DNA of 64,000 bases from Mucilaginibacter ginsenosidivorans (GTDB taxonomy: Bacteria; Bacteroidota; Bacteroidia; Sphingobacteriales; Sphingobacteriaceae), in NCBI RefSeq assembly GCF_007971025.1, contig NZ_CP042436.1:372001-436000 (forward strand), read 5' to 3'. Below the pieces are notes generated by a model that ran no database searches, was not told the DNA's origin, and saw only the letters and a program-made list of their open reading frames with translations. Shown here piece by piece: positions 9,120-18,009 of this stretch; within the stretch, counting starts at the first letter, position 1; each line of letters opens with the position of its first letter. The translations under genes were made by a program, and so were the position numbers.

Positions 9120-9205
9120 CAAATCACTAATTAACAAATCACCAGTCAACCAATCACAGGTTGACCAATCACAAGTAACTAATCACCAGTTAACTAATCT
9201 CAATA
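9120..9205. repeat. AATCACnAGT-type short direct repeats
   Basis: The rpiB-peptidase gap is built from about six imperfect copies of a 13-15 base word resembling AATCACCAGTTAACT. It looks like slipped-strand intergenic repetition. No protein or RNA gene is evident. Confidence 0.55.
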
Positions 9206-9222
9206 ATTAACAAAATACATAC

Positions 9223-10761
9223 ATGAAAAAAACTTACTTAATCATCGGCGCGCTTGCTATCGGGACATACGCCAGCGCGCAAAAAATCGCAGACCCGACC
9301 AAATACGCGAAGTTGATAACAGCTGAGGATGCCAAAAAGCATTTGAGCATTATCGCTTCGGATGCCTTCGAAGGACGCGAAACCGGCAAACCCGGCGCCG
9401 ACAAAGCGGCGCATTACATCGAAGCCGAATTTAAAAGGCTTGGATTGCAGCCGCCCGTAAATGGTTCATATTTCCTTGATATCCCATTAGTGGAAAATTC
9501 GATGGAAATTACTTTTACTGCCAATGGTGAAGCGGCTGCCAACGGGGTCGATTTCTTCACCCGGTCCAATGCAACTGACAATTCTATAACTGCCAGCGAA
9601 ATTGTTTTTGTGGGTTACGGTACCGAAGCCGAATTGGGCAACATCGATATTGCCAACAAGATAATTTTATTGATAAACGAGGATAAGCCCGAAGCCGGCA
9701 AGGAAACCAACACCAGCTACCGCGCGACAGCCGCCCGCACCGCTATATTAAATAACCTGAAAAGCAAGAACCCTGCTTTGATACTGGCCGCCAACGGCGA
9801 AATTGCCAACCTCATGAAACGTTTTGGATCGTCGGTAAGGGGCGGGCGCTTAAGCATAAAAACACCCGAAAGCAAGAACGTAACACAGCAAATACCTGTT
9901 ATGCATATTACCACGGCCCTGGCCGACCAACTGGTAAAAGCGAGCGGAAAATCTTATGCCGATCTGAAAGGCTCGGGCGCACAGGTTATCAAAGCCGATG
10001 TAAAGGTCGATTTTCATACGGTAAATAAAGACGTTAAAGCAGTTGACGTATTGGGCTACATGCCGGGTACCGACCTGAAAGATGAGGTGCTTGTTTTCTC
10101 GGCACATTACGACCATATCGGCTTAAACCCGAACGGTAAAGATAAAGTGAACAACGGCGCCGACGACGACGGCTCGGGCACTACCGGGATACTGGAAATA
10201 GCCAAAGCATTTTCACAGGCTAAAAAAGACGGTCACGGCCCGCGCAGGAGCGTCCTGTTCCTGGGTAACGTTGGCGAAGAAAAAGGCCTGTTGGGCTCCG
10301 AATATTATACCGATCATCCGGTGTTCCCGTTGGCTAACACCATTACCGATCTTAATATCGATATGATCGGTCGCGTGGGCGAAGAATACATCGGCAAGCC
10401 CGATTCGGCCAACTATGTTTATACTATTGGTTCGGCAATGCTAAGCAAGGAACTGCACCAGATAAACGAGGATGCGAACGCGAAATACACCCACTTGGAC
10501 CAGGACTATAAATACGACGATCCGAAAGATCCGAACAGGTTCTACTACCGTTCAGATCATTACAACTTTGCCAAGCATGGGGTGCCTATCATTTTCTACT
10601 TCAACGGCGTACATGCCGATTACCACCAGCCCGGCGACGAAGTGAGCAAGATCAACTTCCCCCTATTAGCCAAACGTGCACAACTGGTATTTTATACCGG
10701 CTGGGAACTGGCCAACAGGGACAAGAGACCGATAGTAGATGGCACCCCATCTTCGGAATAA
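9223..10761 (+). CDS. secreted M28-family zinc aminopeptidase
   Basis: A 512-residue exported peptidase. The signal peptide MKKTYLIIGALAIGTYASAQ is followed by a PA-like insert (roughly 100-270) and an M28 catalytic domain. Zinc-ligand motifs are HYDHIGLN, GADDDGSGTTGILEIA, GEEKGLLGSEYY (catalytic Glu pair), NIDMIGRVGEE and RSDHYNFAKHGVP. Likely removes N-terminal residues from peptides in the periplasm or outside the cell. It stands alone, with a terminator after it. Confidence 0.92.
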   Translation: MKKTYLIIGALAIGTYASAQKIADPTKYAKLITAEDAKKHLSIIASDAFEGRETGKPGADKAAHYIEAEFKRLGLQPPVNGSYFLDIPLVENSMEITFTANGEAAANGVDFFTRSNATDNSITASEIVFVGYGTEAELGNIDIANKIILLINEDKPEAGKETNTSYRATAARTAILNNLKSKNPALILAANGEIANLMKRFGSSVRGGRLSIKTPESKNVTQQIPVMHITTALADQLVKASGKSYADLKGSGAQVIKADVKVDFHTVNKDVKAVDVLGYMPGTDLKDEVLVFSAHYDHIGLNPNGKDKVNNGADDDGSGTTGILEIAKAFSQAKKDGHGPRRSVLFLGNVGEEKGLLGSEYYTDHPVFPLANTITDLNIDMIGRVGEEYIGKPDSANYVYTIGSAMLSKELHQINEDANAKYTHLDQDYKYDDPKDPNRFYYRSDHYNFAKHGVPIIFYFNGVHADYHQPGDEVSKINFPLLAKRAQLVFYTGWELANRDKRPIVDGTPSSE

Positions 10762-10784
10762 GGCCATTTCGGATTAAGATATTT

Positions 10785-10816
10785 AAAGGGCGGCTGTTGG
10801 GCTGCCCTTTTGTTTT
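10785..10816 (+). terminator. rho-independent terminator of the M28 peptidase
   Basis: AAAGGGCGGC pairs with GCTGCCCTTT through one G-U pair across a TGTTGG loop, followed by TGTTTT. It lies 24 bases after the stop codon. Confidence 0.7.
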
Positions 10817-10833
10817 AAAACACATGCATAACC

Positions 10834-10872
10834 AGGCTTACGAAGTTTTTAAAAATTTCGTAAGCCTTTTTT
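10834..10872. terminator. strong palindromic hairpin with T-tail
   Basis: AGGCTTACGAA (10834-10844) pairs perfectly with TTCGTAAGCCT (10857-10867) around an AT-rich centre, followed by TTTTT on the plus strand. It is a second, stronger hairpin after the M28 gene and insulates the next gene. Confidence 0.65.
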
Positions 10873-10879
10873 ATACCCT

Positions 10880-10925
10880 GTTTGAACCTGTCAACTTAAT
10901 CTAACTTATTCAACCCAATCAACTG
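10880..10925. repeat. CAACTTAATCTAACTTATTCAACC-type repeat
   Basis: This low-complexity word recurs, with variants in both orientations, in the sdhA-sdhC gap at 35980-36065. It looks like a dispersed intergenic repeat. Confidence 0.5.
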
Positions 10926-10957
10926 TCCTTAAACATAAAATCCTTATTTTCGCAACC

Positions 10958-12343
10958 ATGGGACACATCGCAGAAGAGTTTTTGGTTGCCTCTGAGGATA
11001 AGGCTTTTGATATGAGCCATCGCCATATCATAAACTACAATATTGCCAAATATGATACAGCTGTGGACAGGGGCCTGTCGCGGCTCATCAACCTCGACAA
11101 TTCCAAAAAGAAGGGCCATGTGATCAAATGGCGGGTGATGGAGAACCTGGATAAGTTCCTGCCCGAGTTTGAGGCCAATTTTCAAAAACGGGGCGGTAAA
11201 GTAATATGGGCGAACGACGCCGAAGAGGCCAACCGCGAGATACTGAACATCATCCAAAAGGCGGGCGCCAAAACTGTTGTCAAATCCAAGTCGATGGTGA
11301 CCGAGGAGATCGAGCTGAATGAGTTCCTCGAACATAACGGTATCGAATCGCTTGAGACCGACCTGGGGGAATATATTGTTCAACTTTTGGGCCAGCGGCC
11401 ATACCATATCGTTACCCCGGCCATGCACCTGTCCAAAGAGGACATCGCCAAATTATTCAATGAAAAATTCGGTACACCGCTGGATTTTACACCCGAACAA
11501 CTAACCGCAAAGGCACGAGAGCTGCTGCGCGACAAATATGTGCAGGCCGATGTGGGTATTACAGGCGCCAATTTTTTGCTGGCCGATACCGGCAGCATTG
11601 CGATAAGCGAGAACGAAGGTAACGCCAGGCTAAGCACCAGCTTTCCGAAGATACATATTGCCGTTGTCGGCATCGAAAAGATTATACCTTCCATTGCAGA
11701 TCTCGACCTTTTCTGGCCGATGCTCTCAACCCACGGAACCGGGCAAAACCTGACGGTTTATAATACCATTTTAAGCGGACCGCGCCAGGGCGATGAAACC
11801 GATGGCCCCGAAGAAATGTACGTTGTGCTGCTGGATAATGGCCGTACCAACCTGCTTGCACAAAAGGACCAGCGCCAGGGGCTTTACTGCATCCGCTGCG
11901 GCGCCTGTTTGAATGCCTGCCCGGTTTATAAGAATATCGGCGGGCATACTTACGAAACCACCTACAGCGGGCCGATAGGCTCCATCATTACGCCGCACAC
12001 GCGCGGCATGGAGGAATTTAAACACCTGAGCTATGCATCCAGCCTTTGTGGCAAATGCAGCGAGGTTTGCCCGGTAAAGATCGACATACACAAAATGCTG
12101 CTGCTGAACCGCCGCGATTCTGTTAAGCAGCACGTAGTTACCAAAAAAGAAGAATGGGGCTGGGCGCTTTGGAAAACCGGGATGTTGAACCGTAAATGGA
12201 TGGACTTCTTCAGCGGAAAGACCAAGAACTTCTTCCTCAAAACCCTGTTCAGGAAAACCTGGGGCAAACTGCGCGAAATGCCCAAAGTAGCCGATAAGTC
12301 GTTCAGCAAAATGTGGGCGGAGAAGAACCAATCCGAAATGTAG
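10958..12343 (+). CDS. LutB-type iron-sulfur oxidoreductase subunit (lactate utilisation)
   Basis: A 461-residue protein with an N-terminal LUD domain (about 60-290, with GITGANFLLADTGSIAI) and a C-terminal pair of 4Fe-4S motifs: CIRCGACLNACPVY near residue 312 and CGKCSEVCPV near 364. This is the LutB/YkgF layout, where LutABC oxidises L-lactate to pyruvate in the cytosol. LutA and LutC are not adjacent, so the partners must lie elsewhere or the protein has another role. The ATG at 10958 gives the family start MGHIAEEFLVASEDKAFD. Confidence 0.88.
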   Translation: MGHIAEEFLVASEDKAFDMSHRHIINYNIAKYDTAVDRGLSRLINLDNSKKKGHVIKWRVMENLDKFLPEFEANFQKRGGKVIWANDAEEANREILNIIQKAGAKTVVKSKSMVTEEIELNEFLEHNGIESLETDLGEYIVQLLGQRPYHIVTPAMHLSKEDIAKLFNEKFGTPLDFTPEQLTAKARELLRDKYVQADVGITGANFLLADTGSIAISENEGNARLSTSFPKIHIAVVGIEKIIPSIADLDLFWPMLSTHGTGQNLTVYNTILSGPRQGDETDGPEEMYVVLLDNGRTNLLAQKDQRQGLYCIRCGACLNACPVYKNIGGHTYETTYSGPIGSIITPHTRGMEEFKHLSYASSLCGKCSEVCPVKIDIHKMLLLNRRDSVKQHVVTKKEEWGWALWKTGMLNRKWMDFFSGKTKNFFLKTLFRKTWGKLREMPKVADKSFSKMWAEKNQSEM

Positions 12344-12410
12344 AGACGCATAATCATGCGTCTCCCAGGGTAATATCTACCAGTAAAGACGCATAATCAT
12401 GCGTCTCTAC
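12343..12410. repeat. two tandem GAGACGCAT-hairpin repeats
   Basis: Two copies of AGACGCATAATCATGCGTCT (12345-12364 and 12387-12406), each a perfect palindrome with 8-base arms, lie between the convergent LutB-like and DUF4198 genes. The second ends GTCTCTAC. A variant of the same family lies at 63771-63798. They may also act as terminators for both genes. Confidence 0.75.
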
Positions 12411-12415
12411 GTGGT

Positions 12416-13267
12416 TTAATGTATGTTCCCGAAACCAAATTCCTTGTAAGTATTCGGCATCTCGTTGCTGCTCACAAAAGCGAACGTATAGGTGGTCAGC
12501 CAGGTGTCGTAATCGGCGCTTTTATCTTTGGATGGCTCCATATGCAGCGACCGCAGCATGTACACCCCTTCCCTGCTCAGTTTAAAATAGATCTGCCCCG
12601 CTTTATCCGTAGATAATTTCTGAACGAACACATTACCGCCATGCGATTTGATGTAAAAGACCACCACAGCGTTCACGACAGGTTTGCCCTTAAAGTTCAC
12701 GAGGCCGATTATATCATCGCCGTAATTGCCTTTGTATGGGTTGTCTTTTAAAATGATCTCGTAATCCTGGTCCTGGCTCTTGTTAAAGTCGTTGGCGCTT
12801 TCCTTATCCACCTTCACCAATGTTTTCAGGTACCAGGTAAACCGTTCCCTGAAAATATCCTTACTGCCGTTTTTTACTTTTTCCGAATATTGGGTAAGCC
12901 CCTCGTCGTCGAGCTCGCGCGTAAAATCTTCGCGTTCCACGTCGTCAATTACCGGTTTGCGGGTCATGGTTATCATGTTCAGGCCGTCCTTTTCGGCTGT
13001 AACGGTTGCAATGGTATCGCTGCTTTTGGTGGCAATATCTTTATCCGACTTTTTTGAACCCGCGCTGATATTGAACTTATCGATCTTCGCCGGGTCGAAA
13101 TTAAGCCTGTCCTGAATCACAAACTGGTTCGCACTAAACAAATGCACTTTCAGCTCATCGCCCTTATGCAAATAAAAGTGCTGCGGCACCAGCATGTAAT
13201 CCTGGGCGCAGGCCTCTTGAACCGTAAGAAAAAGCAGGGAAAAGAGACAGCAATAGATATATTTCAT
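12416..13267 (-). CDS. secreted DUF4198-type protein
   Basis: A 283-residue protein from the ATG at 13267, with signal peptide MKYIYCCLFSLLFLTVQEACAQ. The C-terminal half matches the DUF4198 / NikM-like pattern: LKDNPYKGNYGDDIIGLVNFKGKPVVNAVVVFYI, TDKAGQIYFKLSREGVYMLRSLHM, and ADYDTWLTTYTFAFV. Members of this family are periplasmic and often associated with metal uptake, but no transporter is adjacent. An ATG 24 bases upstream is possible. Function unproven. Confidence 0.75.
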   Translation of the reverse strand: MKYIYCCLFSLLFLTVQEACAQDYMLVPQHFYLHKGDELKVHLFSANQFVIQDRLNFDPAKIDKFNISAGSKKSDKDIATKSSDTIATVTAEKDGLNMITMTRKPVIDDVEREDFTRELDDEGLTQYSEKVKNGSKDIFRERFTWYLKTLVKVDKESANDFNKSQDQDYEIILKDNPYKGNYGDDIIGLVNFKGKPVVNAVVVFYIKSHGGNVFVQKLSTDKAGQIYFKLSREGVYMLRSLHMEPSKDKSADYDTWLTTYTFAFVSSNEMPNTYKEFGFGNIH

Positions 13268-13328
13268 AGCGATGATTATTGATTTGCCCAAACATACAAA
13301 GTTTTAAAAACTTCAGTAGTTTCGCTTC

Positions 13329-15305
13329 ATGATTTTCGAACGTAAAAACGTTGATAATGACAAATTAGTGTCGTTTTACAAGGCTTTGCTGTGGCCAAGG
13401 CTGATCGAGGAGAAAATGCTGATCCTTTTGAGGCAGGGGCGCATAGGCAAATGGTTCTCCGGTATCGGGCAGGAGGCCATAGCGGTAGGCAGCACTTTGG
13501 CCATGCAGCCTTACGAATATATCCTGCCGATGCACCGCAACCTGGGCGTCTTTACAACCCGCGATATCCCACTTTCGCGGTTAATGGCGCAATGGCAGGG
13601 AAAAGCGTCGGGCTTTACCAAAGGACGCGACCGTTCCTTTCATTTCGGTACGCAGGAATATAAGATCATCGGGATGATATCGCACCTGGGTCCGCAAATG
13701 GCCCTGGCCGACGGTATCGCCCTGGCCGATGTGTTAAGCAAAAGAAAAAGGGCCACCCTGGTTTTTACCGGCGAGGGCGGCACGAGCGAAGGCGATTTTC
13801 ACGAAGCGCTGAATGTGGCATCGGTATGGAATTTACCGGTAATATTTTTGATCGAAAATAACGGCTACGGGCTCTCGACGCCCGTGAACGAGCAATATAA
13901 ATGTGAAAAACTAAGCGACCGCGCAATTGGTTATGGCATTGAAGGCCGTACCGTAGATGGCAATAACATCCTGGAAGTTTATCACACCATTAGCGAACTG
14001 GCGGAAGACATCCGCCAAAACCCGAGGCCTGTGTTATTGGAATGTATGACGTTCAGGATGCGCGGGCACGAGGAAGCATCGGGTGTCAAATATGTACCGC
14101 AGCAGTTATTTGATGAATGGAAGGAAAAGGACCCCATTGCTAATTTTGAGCAGTTTTTACTGGATGAAGGTGTGCTTGACGCCGAAAAAATAAAGGTGAT
14201 CAAAAGCGGTTTTACTTCGATGATCGATATCCAGATCGAAAGGGTATTCAATGAGCCCGACATCATCCCCGATATGGAAACCGAGTTGGCTGATATGTAT
14301 AAACCATACAGCAATCCAACAATACAACCATCTGACAATAAAACAACCAAACGTTATATCGACGCCATAAGCGACGGCCTGCGCCAGGGTATGCGAAAGC
14401 ATCCGAACCTGGTTCTGATGGGCCAGGATATTGCCGAATACGGCGGTGCATTCAAAATAACCCAGGGGTTTGTTGAAGAATTCGGCCGCGAACGCGTACG
14501 CAACACGCCGATATGCGAGTCGGGCATAGTGGGTGCGGCAATGGGTTTGTCTATCAATGGCTATAAATCCGTTGTCGAAATGCAGTTTGCCGATTTTGTC
14601 ACCTGCGCCTTTAACCAGGTGATCAACAACCTGGCAAAAACGCATTACCGCTGGGGCGAGAACGTGGACGTAGTGGTACGCATGCCTACGGGCGCGGGCA
14701 CGGGCGCCGGGCCGTTCCATTCGCAAAGCAACGAGGCCTGGTTCACCAAAACACCGGGCCTGAAAGTAGTTTACCCGGCTTTCCCTTCGGATGCTAAAGG
14801 TCTGCTATTAGCAGCCATTGACGATCCGAACCCGGTCATCTATTTCGAACATAAATACCTATACCGCAGCATAAGCGAAGATATTGCCGATGACGAATAC
14901 ACCATCGAAATAGGCAAGGCCCGTGTGGTACAGGAAGGCACCCGGGCCAGCATCATCACCTATGGGCTGGGTGTACATTGGGCATTGGAATATGTAAAAC
15001 AGCATAGCGATCTGTCCATCGAGATCGTCGACCTGCGCAGCCTGCAGCCCTGGGATAAGGAAGCTGTGGAAGTAAGCGTAAAAAAGACCGGCAAGGCTTT
15101 GATATTACACGAAGACACCCTAACCAACGGTTTCGGCGGAGAAATAGCGGCCCATTTAGCCGAACATTGCTTCACTTACCTGGATGCCCCTGTTATGCGC
15201 TGCGCCAGCATGGATACTGCCATCCCGATGAACAAAGCATTGGAGGACCAGTTTTTGGCGAAAGGAAGATTAGCGAAAATGATGGAGAAGTTGCTGAGTT
15301 ATTGA
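13329..15305 (+). CDS. fused alpha/beta E1 component of a 2-oxo acid dehydrogenase
   Basis: One 658-residue chain holding both E1 subunits. Residues about 10-330 are the alpha part, with the thiamine diphosphate motif beginning GEGGTSEGDFHEAL near 148 and closing ENNGYG near 176, and the phosphorylation-loop-like FRMRGHEEASG. Residues about 345-658 are the transketolase-like beta part (MGQDIAEYGGAFKITQGF, TPICESGIVGAAMGLSING, MPTGAGTGAGPFHSQSNEAWF). It decarboxylates a 2-oxo acid and passes the acyl group to lipoyl-E2. The substrate is probably branched-chain 2-oxo acids, as in related fused proteins, but pyruvate is not excluded. E2 and E3 are not nearby. The first GDG residue is GEG here. 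Confidence 0.9.
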   Translation: MIFERKNVDNDKLVSFYKALLWPRLIEEKMLILLRQGRIGKWFSGIGQEAIAVGSTLAMQPYEYILPMHRNLGVFTTRDIPLSRLMAQWQGKASGFTKGRDRSFHFGTQEYKIIGMISHLGPQMALADGIALADVLSKRKRATLVFTGEGGTSEGDFHEALNVASVWNLPVIFLIENNGYGLSTPVNEQYKCEKLSDRAIGYGIEGRTVDGNNILEVYHTISELAEDIRQNPRPVLLECMTFRMRGHEEASGVKYVPQQLFDEWKEKDPIANFEQFLLDEGVLDAEKIKVIKSGFTSMIDIQIERVFNEPDIIPDMETELADMYKPYSNPTIQPSDNKTTKRYIDAISDGLRQGMRKHPNLVLMGQDIAEYGGAFKITQGFVEEFGRERVRNTPICESGIVGAAMGLSINGYKSVVEMQFADFVTCAFNQVINNLAKTHYRWGENVDVVVRMPTGAGTGAGPFHSQSNEAWFTKTPGLKVVYPAFPSDAKGLLLAAIDDPNPVIYFEHKYLYRSISEDIADDEYTIEIGKARVVQEGTRASIITYGLGVHWALEYVKQHSDLSIEIVDLRSLQPWDKEAVEVSVKKTGKALILHEDTLTNGFGGEIAAHLAEHCFTYLDAPVMRCASMDTAIPMNKALEDQFLAKGRLAKMMEKLLSY

Positions 15306-15318
15306 TCACGCAAGGCGT

Positions 15319-15460
15319 CGACCCCATCGGGGTCAAACGTCGGTAGAAAAAATTGATTTGACGTATTTTCCGTGCCGTAGGTACGGAACTAATGTCGCGT
15401 ACTTATGGCACGTTACGTCTTTTTGTTAAATTCTCTACTGGCGTTTTGCATCTACGATGC
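15319..15460. repeat. nested palindromic element, degenerate copy
   Basis: Inner arms GTGCCGTAGGTACG (15372-15385) and CGTACTTATGGCAC (15398-15411) pair with two mismatches. Outside them lie GTCGGTAGAAAA and its partner TTCTCTACTGGCG, and outermost small palindromes (ACCCCATCGGGGT, GCATCTACGATGC). Same plan as 32437-32583, but more decayed. Confidence 0.7.
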
Positions 15461-15506
15461 AACTGAATATTCGCTATCTTTAAAATATTAGTGGTAATTT
15501 AGTATT

Positions 15507-15758
15507 ATGGTAACGCTGGAAGATATTTATAAAGAAGATCCCACTCAACGGATCATAGATGAAGGAGCTGGCTGGGGCGCCGAGCAGATGCTGAAAGCGG
15601 GGGTGCCTATCTTTTACCGGAACGAAAAATATCCAGAGTCATTAAAAGGCGACTTGTTTGTTAAAGAGTATCCAAATGGCGCCAAATTTTTAGTCCGGAA
15701 AGAACTTACAAGCGACTACCGCCTGCTTGAAGAGATCATTAAACCTTTGGATAAATAA
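15507..15758 (+). CDS. small protein paired with zeta-toxin-like kinase
   Basis: An 83-residue acidic, soluble protein (MVTLEDIYKEDPTQRIIDEGAGWGAEQM). I recognise no domain. Its stop overlaps the ATG of the next gene by one base (TAATG), so the two are translationally coupled. The position and size fit an antitoxin or chaperone for the P-loop protein downstream, but that is inference from context. Confidence 0.75.
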   Translation: MVTLEDIYKEDPTQRIIDEGAGWGAEQMLKAGVPIFYRNEKYPESLKGDLFVKEYPNGAKFLVRKELTSDYRLLEEIIKPLDK

Positions 15759-16327
15759 TGCCCTCTTTAGTTGTCATTGGTGGTCCGAATGGTTCAGGAA
15801 AGACTACGCTTACATCGTACCTAATTCAAAAAGGGACGATTAAATCCGATGTAATCAATCCTGATGAAATCGCCTATAAAGAATTCGGAGACTATGGGTT
15901 CCATGTAAAGGCAGCCAGGATCGCTTTAGAACGAAGAAAGCAAGCAGTCGAAAAAAAAGTAGACTTCGCTTTTGAAACGACTTTTTCCGGCAATTCAGAG
16001 GTCAATGAAATAATAGCCGCAAAGTCTGCCGGCTATAAAACGATCCTATATTATGTTGCCCTGGAGTCTATGCTCGATAATCTAACAAGGGTTGAAGAAC
16101 GCACGACCAATTTAGGCCATCATGTAGAAAGAGAAGATATTATAAGAAGACATGATAAAAGCCGGATCAATTTATTAAAACACATTACCTTGTTTGATAA
16201 GGCATACTTGTTCGACAATTCAGACACAGAACGTTCACGCGTTGCTATTTTTGAAAAAGGAATATTAAGATGGTTAAACGAGAAACTTCTCAATCATCCC
16301 TTTTACAATGAACTTTTAAGAAAGTAA
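15758..16327 (+). CDS. zeta-toxin-like P-loop kinase
   Basis: A 189-residue protein with Walker A GGPNGSGKTTLTSYL at residues 8-22, NPDEIAY near 40 and FETTFSGNSEV near 75. This is the zeta toxin / UNAG-kinase-like fold in a short form. Zeta toxins phosphorylate UDP-N-acetylglucosamine, blocking wall synthesis, but small relatives of this type are often unassigned kinases. It is coupled to the preceding 83-residue gene. Both lie between palindromic repeats at 15319-15460 and 16344-16363, consistent with a mobile accessory insertion. Confidence 0.8.
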   Translation: MPSLVVIGGPNGSGKTTLTSYLIQKGTIKSDVINPDEIAYKEFGDYGFHVKAARIALERRKQAVEKKVDFAFETTFSGNSEVNEIIAAKSAGYKTILYYVALESMLDNLTRVEERTTNLGHHVEREDIIRRHDKSRINLLKHITLFDKAYLFDNSDTERSRVAIFEKGILRWLNEKLLNHPFYNELLRK

Positions 16328-16343
16328 AATAAAACCTTTCGCC

Positions 16344-16363
16344 CCTGCCTGCCGGCAGGCGGG
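16344..16363. repeat. GCCTGCCGGCAGGC palindrome
   Basis: A perfect 14-base GC-rich palindrome in the gap between convergent genes. Matching palindromes are at 2048-2063 (partial) and 30586-30604. The last two are preceded by the same AAAACCTTTCG word. Confidence 0.6.
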
Positions 16364-16386
16364 TTTTACCCTTTCCACCTTTCGCC

Positions 16387-17022
16387 TCATCCCTCCACCA
16401 ACTCCACCTCAGCCACCGGGCTAAACAAATAGATCCTCCGCGTAGCTATCTCCGTGCATTTAAACCGTTTGCGCAACTGCTCATCTTTACGAAAAACACG
16501 GCCATTTTTTAGTTTGAACAAAGCTTTCATGGGCACCTTATCCACCGTCAGGTGCGCCGGTTTTGGGGCGTCGTAGGACCGGAGTGTTTTATACAAATTC
16601 AGGTCCGAGCAGCTCGAGGCCGCCGGGTTATTCAAATAGCTTACAATGGCTCGCTTCACGTCAAACGGGAATATCTCCTGTTCAAAAAAAGGCTGCATCA
16701 TCTTTTTGAAATTGGCTTTCCACTCGGCGCCGTGCGGTTTGGCTTTATGCTTATGCTGGTTCCAGGTATGCAGGTGAGCAAACTCGTGTACCGTAGTTAC
16801 CAGGAAGGCGTAGGGGTTCAGATCAAAATTGACCGATATGCGGTGACCCTTGCCGCCATGCGGCGGGCGGTAATCGCCAAACTTGCTGTTTCGGTTTCGG
16901 GAAACCTTAAACTCACACTTAAAGTAATCTATCCAGCGGCCTATCAGCGGGGCAGCCGCCGGCGGAAGATACATCTCTAATACTTTTACTTTATCCAATT
17001 TTACCTCTTTCCAAAAATACAT
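16387..17022 (-). CDS. SprT-like metalloprotein
   Basis: A 211-residue protein with a zinc metallopeptidase-type motif HEFAHLHTWNQH (HExxH at residues 79-83) and a downstream His in KPHGAEWKANF as probable third ligand. This is the SprT/SprT-like layout related to the Spartan proteases, though bacterial members have no proven substrate. No signal peptide. The C-terminal 90 residues are basic and could bind nucleic acid. It stands alone. Confidence 0.85.
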   Translation of the reverse strand: MYFWKEVKLDKVKVLEMYLPPAAAPLIGRWIDYFKCEFKVSRNRNSKFGDYRPPHGGKGHRISVNFDLNPYAFLVTTVHEFAHLHTWNQHKHKAKPHGAEWKANFKKMMQPFFEQEIFPFDVKRAIVSYLNNPAASSCSDLNLYKTLRSYDAPKPAHLTVDKVPMKALFKLKNGRVFRKDEQLRKRFKCTEIATRRIYLFSPVAEVELVEG

Positions 17023-17027
17023 TTTTG

Positions 17028-17110
17028 GAGCGGAAAGCTGAAAGCTTAAAGTCTAAAGCTTTTTTTAATCCGGGACAAGCTTTCAGCTTTGGTCCTTCCG
17101 CTTTAAGCTT
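17028..17110. repeat. dispersed AAAGC-type hairpin element, copy 2
   Basis: Begins GAGCGGAAAGCT exactly as copy 1 at 1669. It ends with AAGCTTTCAGCTTTGGTCCTTCCGCTTTAAGCTT, which is the reverse complement of its own start with few mismatches. Inside is TAAAGCTTTTTTTAATCC. Confidence 0.7.
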
Positions 17111-17990
17111 AAAAAAGATACTTTGCGGCAAGCAAAATACTTTGCGATATCTTGTATACATGGCCGCTTACATATACATCGGATAATTCTCCGCTACTCA
17201 TTCCTGTTTTTACAAAAAGCTGGCTCGGTCGGCCGAGATGCACTCCCTGGTTCAACTGTATTTGCGTACCCGAACTTTGGAATCCTTTTTTAACCAGGTA
17301 AGCGCCCGAGGGGCCGGCAAGACTGCCCGTAGCAATATCTTCCACCGAACCGAGGTTGTCCCATGTCCGAATGGTCAGTGTTGGAATGTCCAGTATACCG
17401 ACAAACATCGCCCCAAGCTGCCTGATCTTTTCTTCCAGGTCATTGACCCTTATCTTTGCCTGCAAACCGTTCCGCCGCAAGGGAACAATAAGATAAGGCA
17501 GCCCTGTTGAAACGATAACCGGCCGGCAACCTTCATACAGATCATCCTTATTTAAACTGATGGCATCCATCAGCCAATCCGTTTCGGTTTCGCCCAGTTC
17601 TTTGCCAAATTCGGCCCGCCCCTGGTTCATCGTTGCTTTAAAGGATCCTTCTCCTTTTTCAGTGGTCACCTGCACCGTCTTTTTATTTAAAACGAATTCC
17701 CATTCGGCTTTTTGTTTTTCGGGATAATAAAGATCGTGCAAGGTTGCGGCAGCGCCAAGCACAGGGTGCCCGGCGAAATCCAATTCTTCTCCCACCGTAA
17801 AAATATAGGCCCTCACTTTGGTGCCTTCTATCCGCTGTAAAAAGATACTTTCAAACTGCCGCATTTCCTGAGTCAGTCTCAGCATTGCCTCTTTGCTCAG
17901 TCCTTCGGATTCCGTAAATACGGTAAGCCCGTTGCCCGAAAAAGGCCTGTCGGAAAAAACGTCGACGTGATAATAGGGTAGCGTTTTCAT
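17109..17990 (-). CDS. PhzF-family isomerase
   Basis: A 293-residue protein from the ATG at 17990 (MKTLPYYHVDVFSDRPFSGN). Family signatures are DVFSDRPFSGNGLTVF, the catalytic Glu in MRQFESIFLQ, DFAGHPVLGAAATLH and the C-terminal EDIATGSLAGPSGAYLV with GVHLGRPSQLFV. PhzF itself isomerises a phenazine precursor, but most relatives are isomerases or epimerases of unknown substrate. No phenazine genes are here. It lies 19 bases after the SnoaL-RidA gene in one operon. An earlier ATG at 18041 would overlap that gene and is less likely. Confidence 0.9.
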   Translation of the reverse strand: MKTLPYYHVDVFSDRPFSGNGLTVFTESEGLSKEAMLRLTQEMRQFESIFLQRIEGTKVRAYIFTVGEELDFAGHPVLGAAATLHDLYYPEKQKAEWEFVLNKKTVQVTTEKGEGSFKATMNQGRAEFGKELGETETDWLMDAISLNKDDLYEGCRPVIVSTGLPYLIVPLRRNGLQAKIRVNDLEEKIRQLGAMFVGILDIPTLTIRTWDNLGSVEDIATGSLAGPSGAYLVKKGFQSSGTQIQLNQGVHLGRPSQLFVKTGMSSGELSDVYVSGHVYKISQSILLAAKYLF

Positions 17991-18009
17991 AATACCTGCT
18001 TCTATAGTT

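Noticed and set aside
9120-9205. Possible CRISPR-like repeat array
   Set aside because: Repeats are about 13-15 bases with no regular unique spacers and no cas genes nearby.
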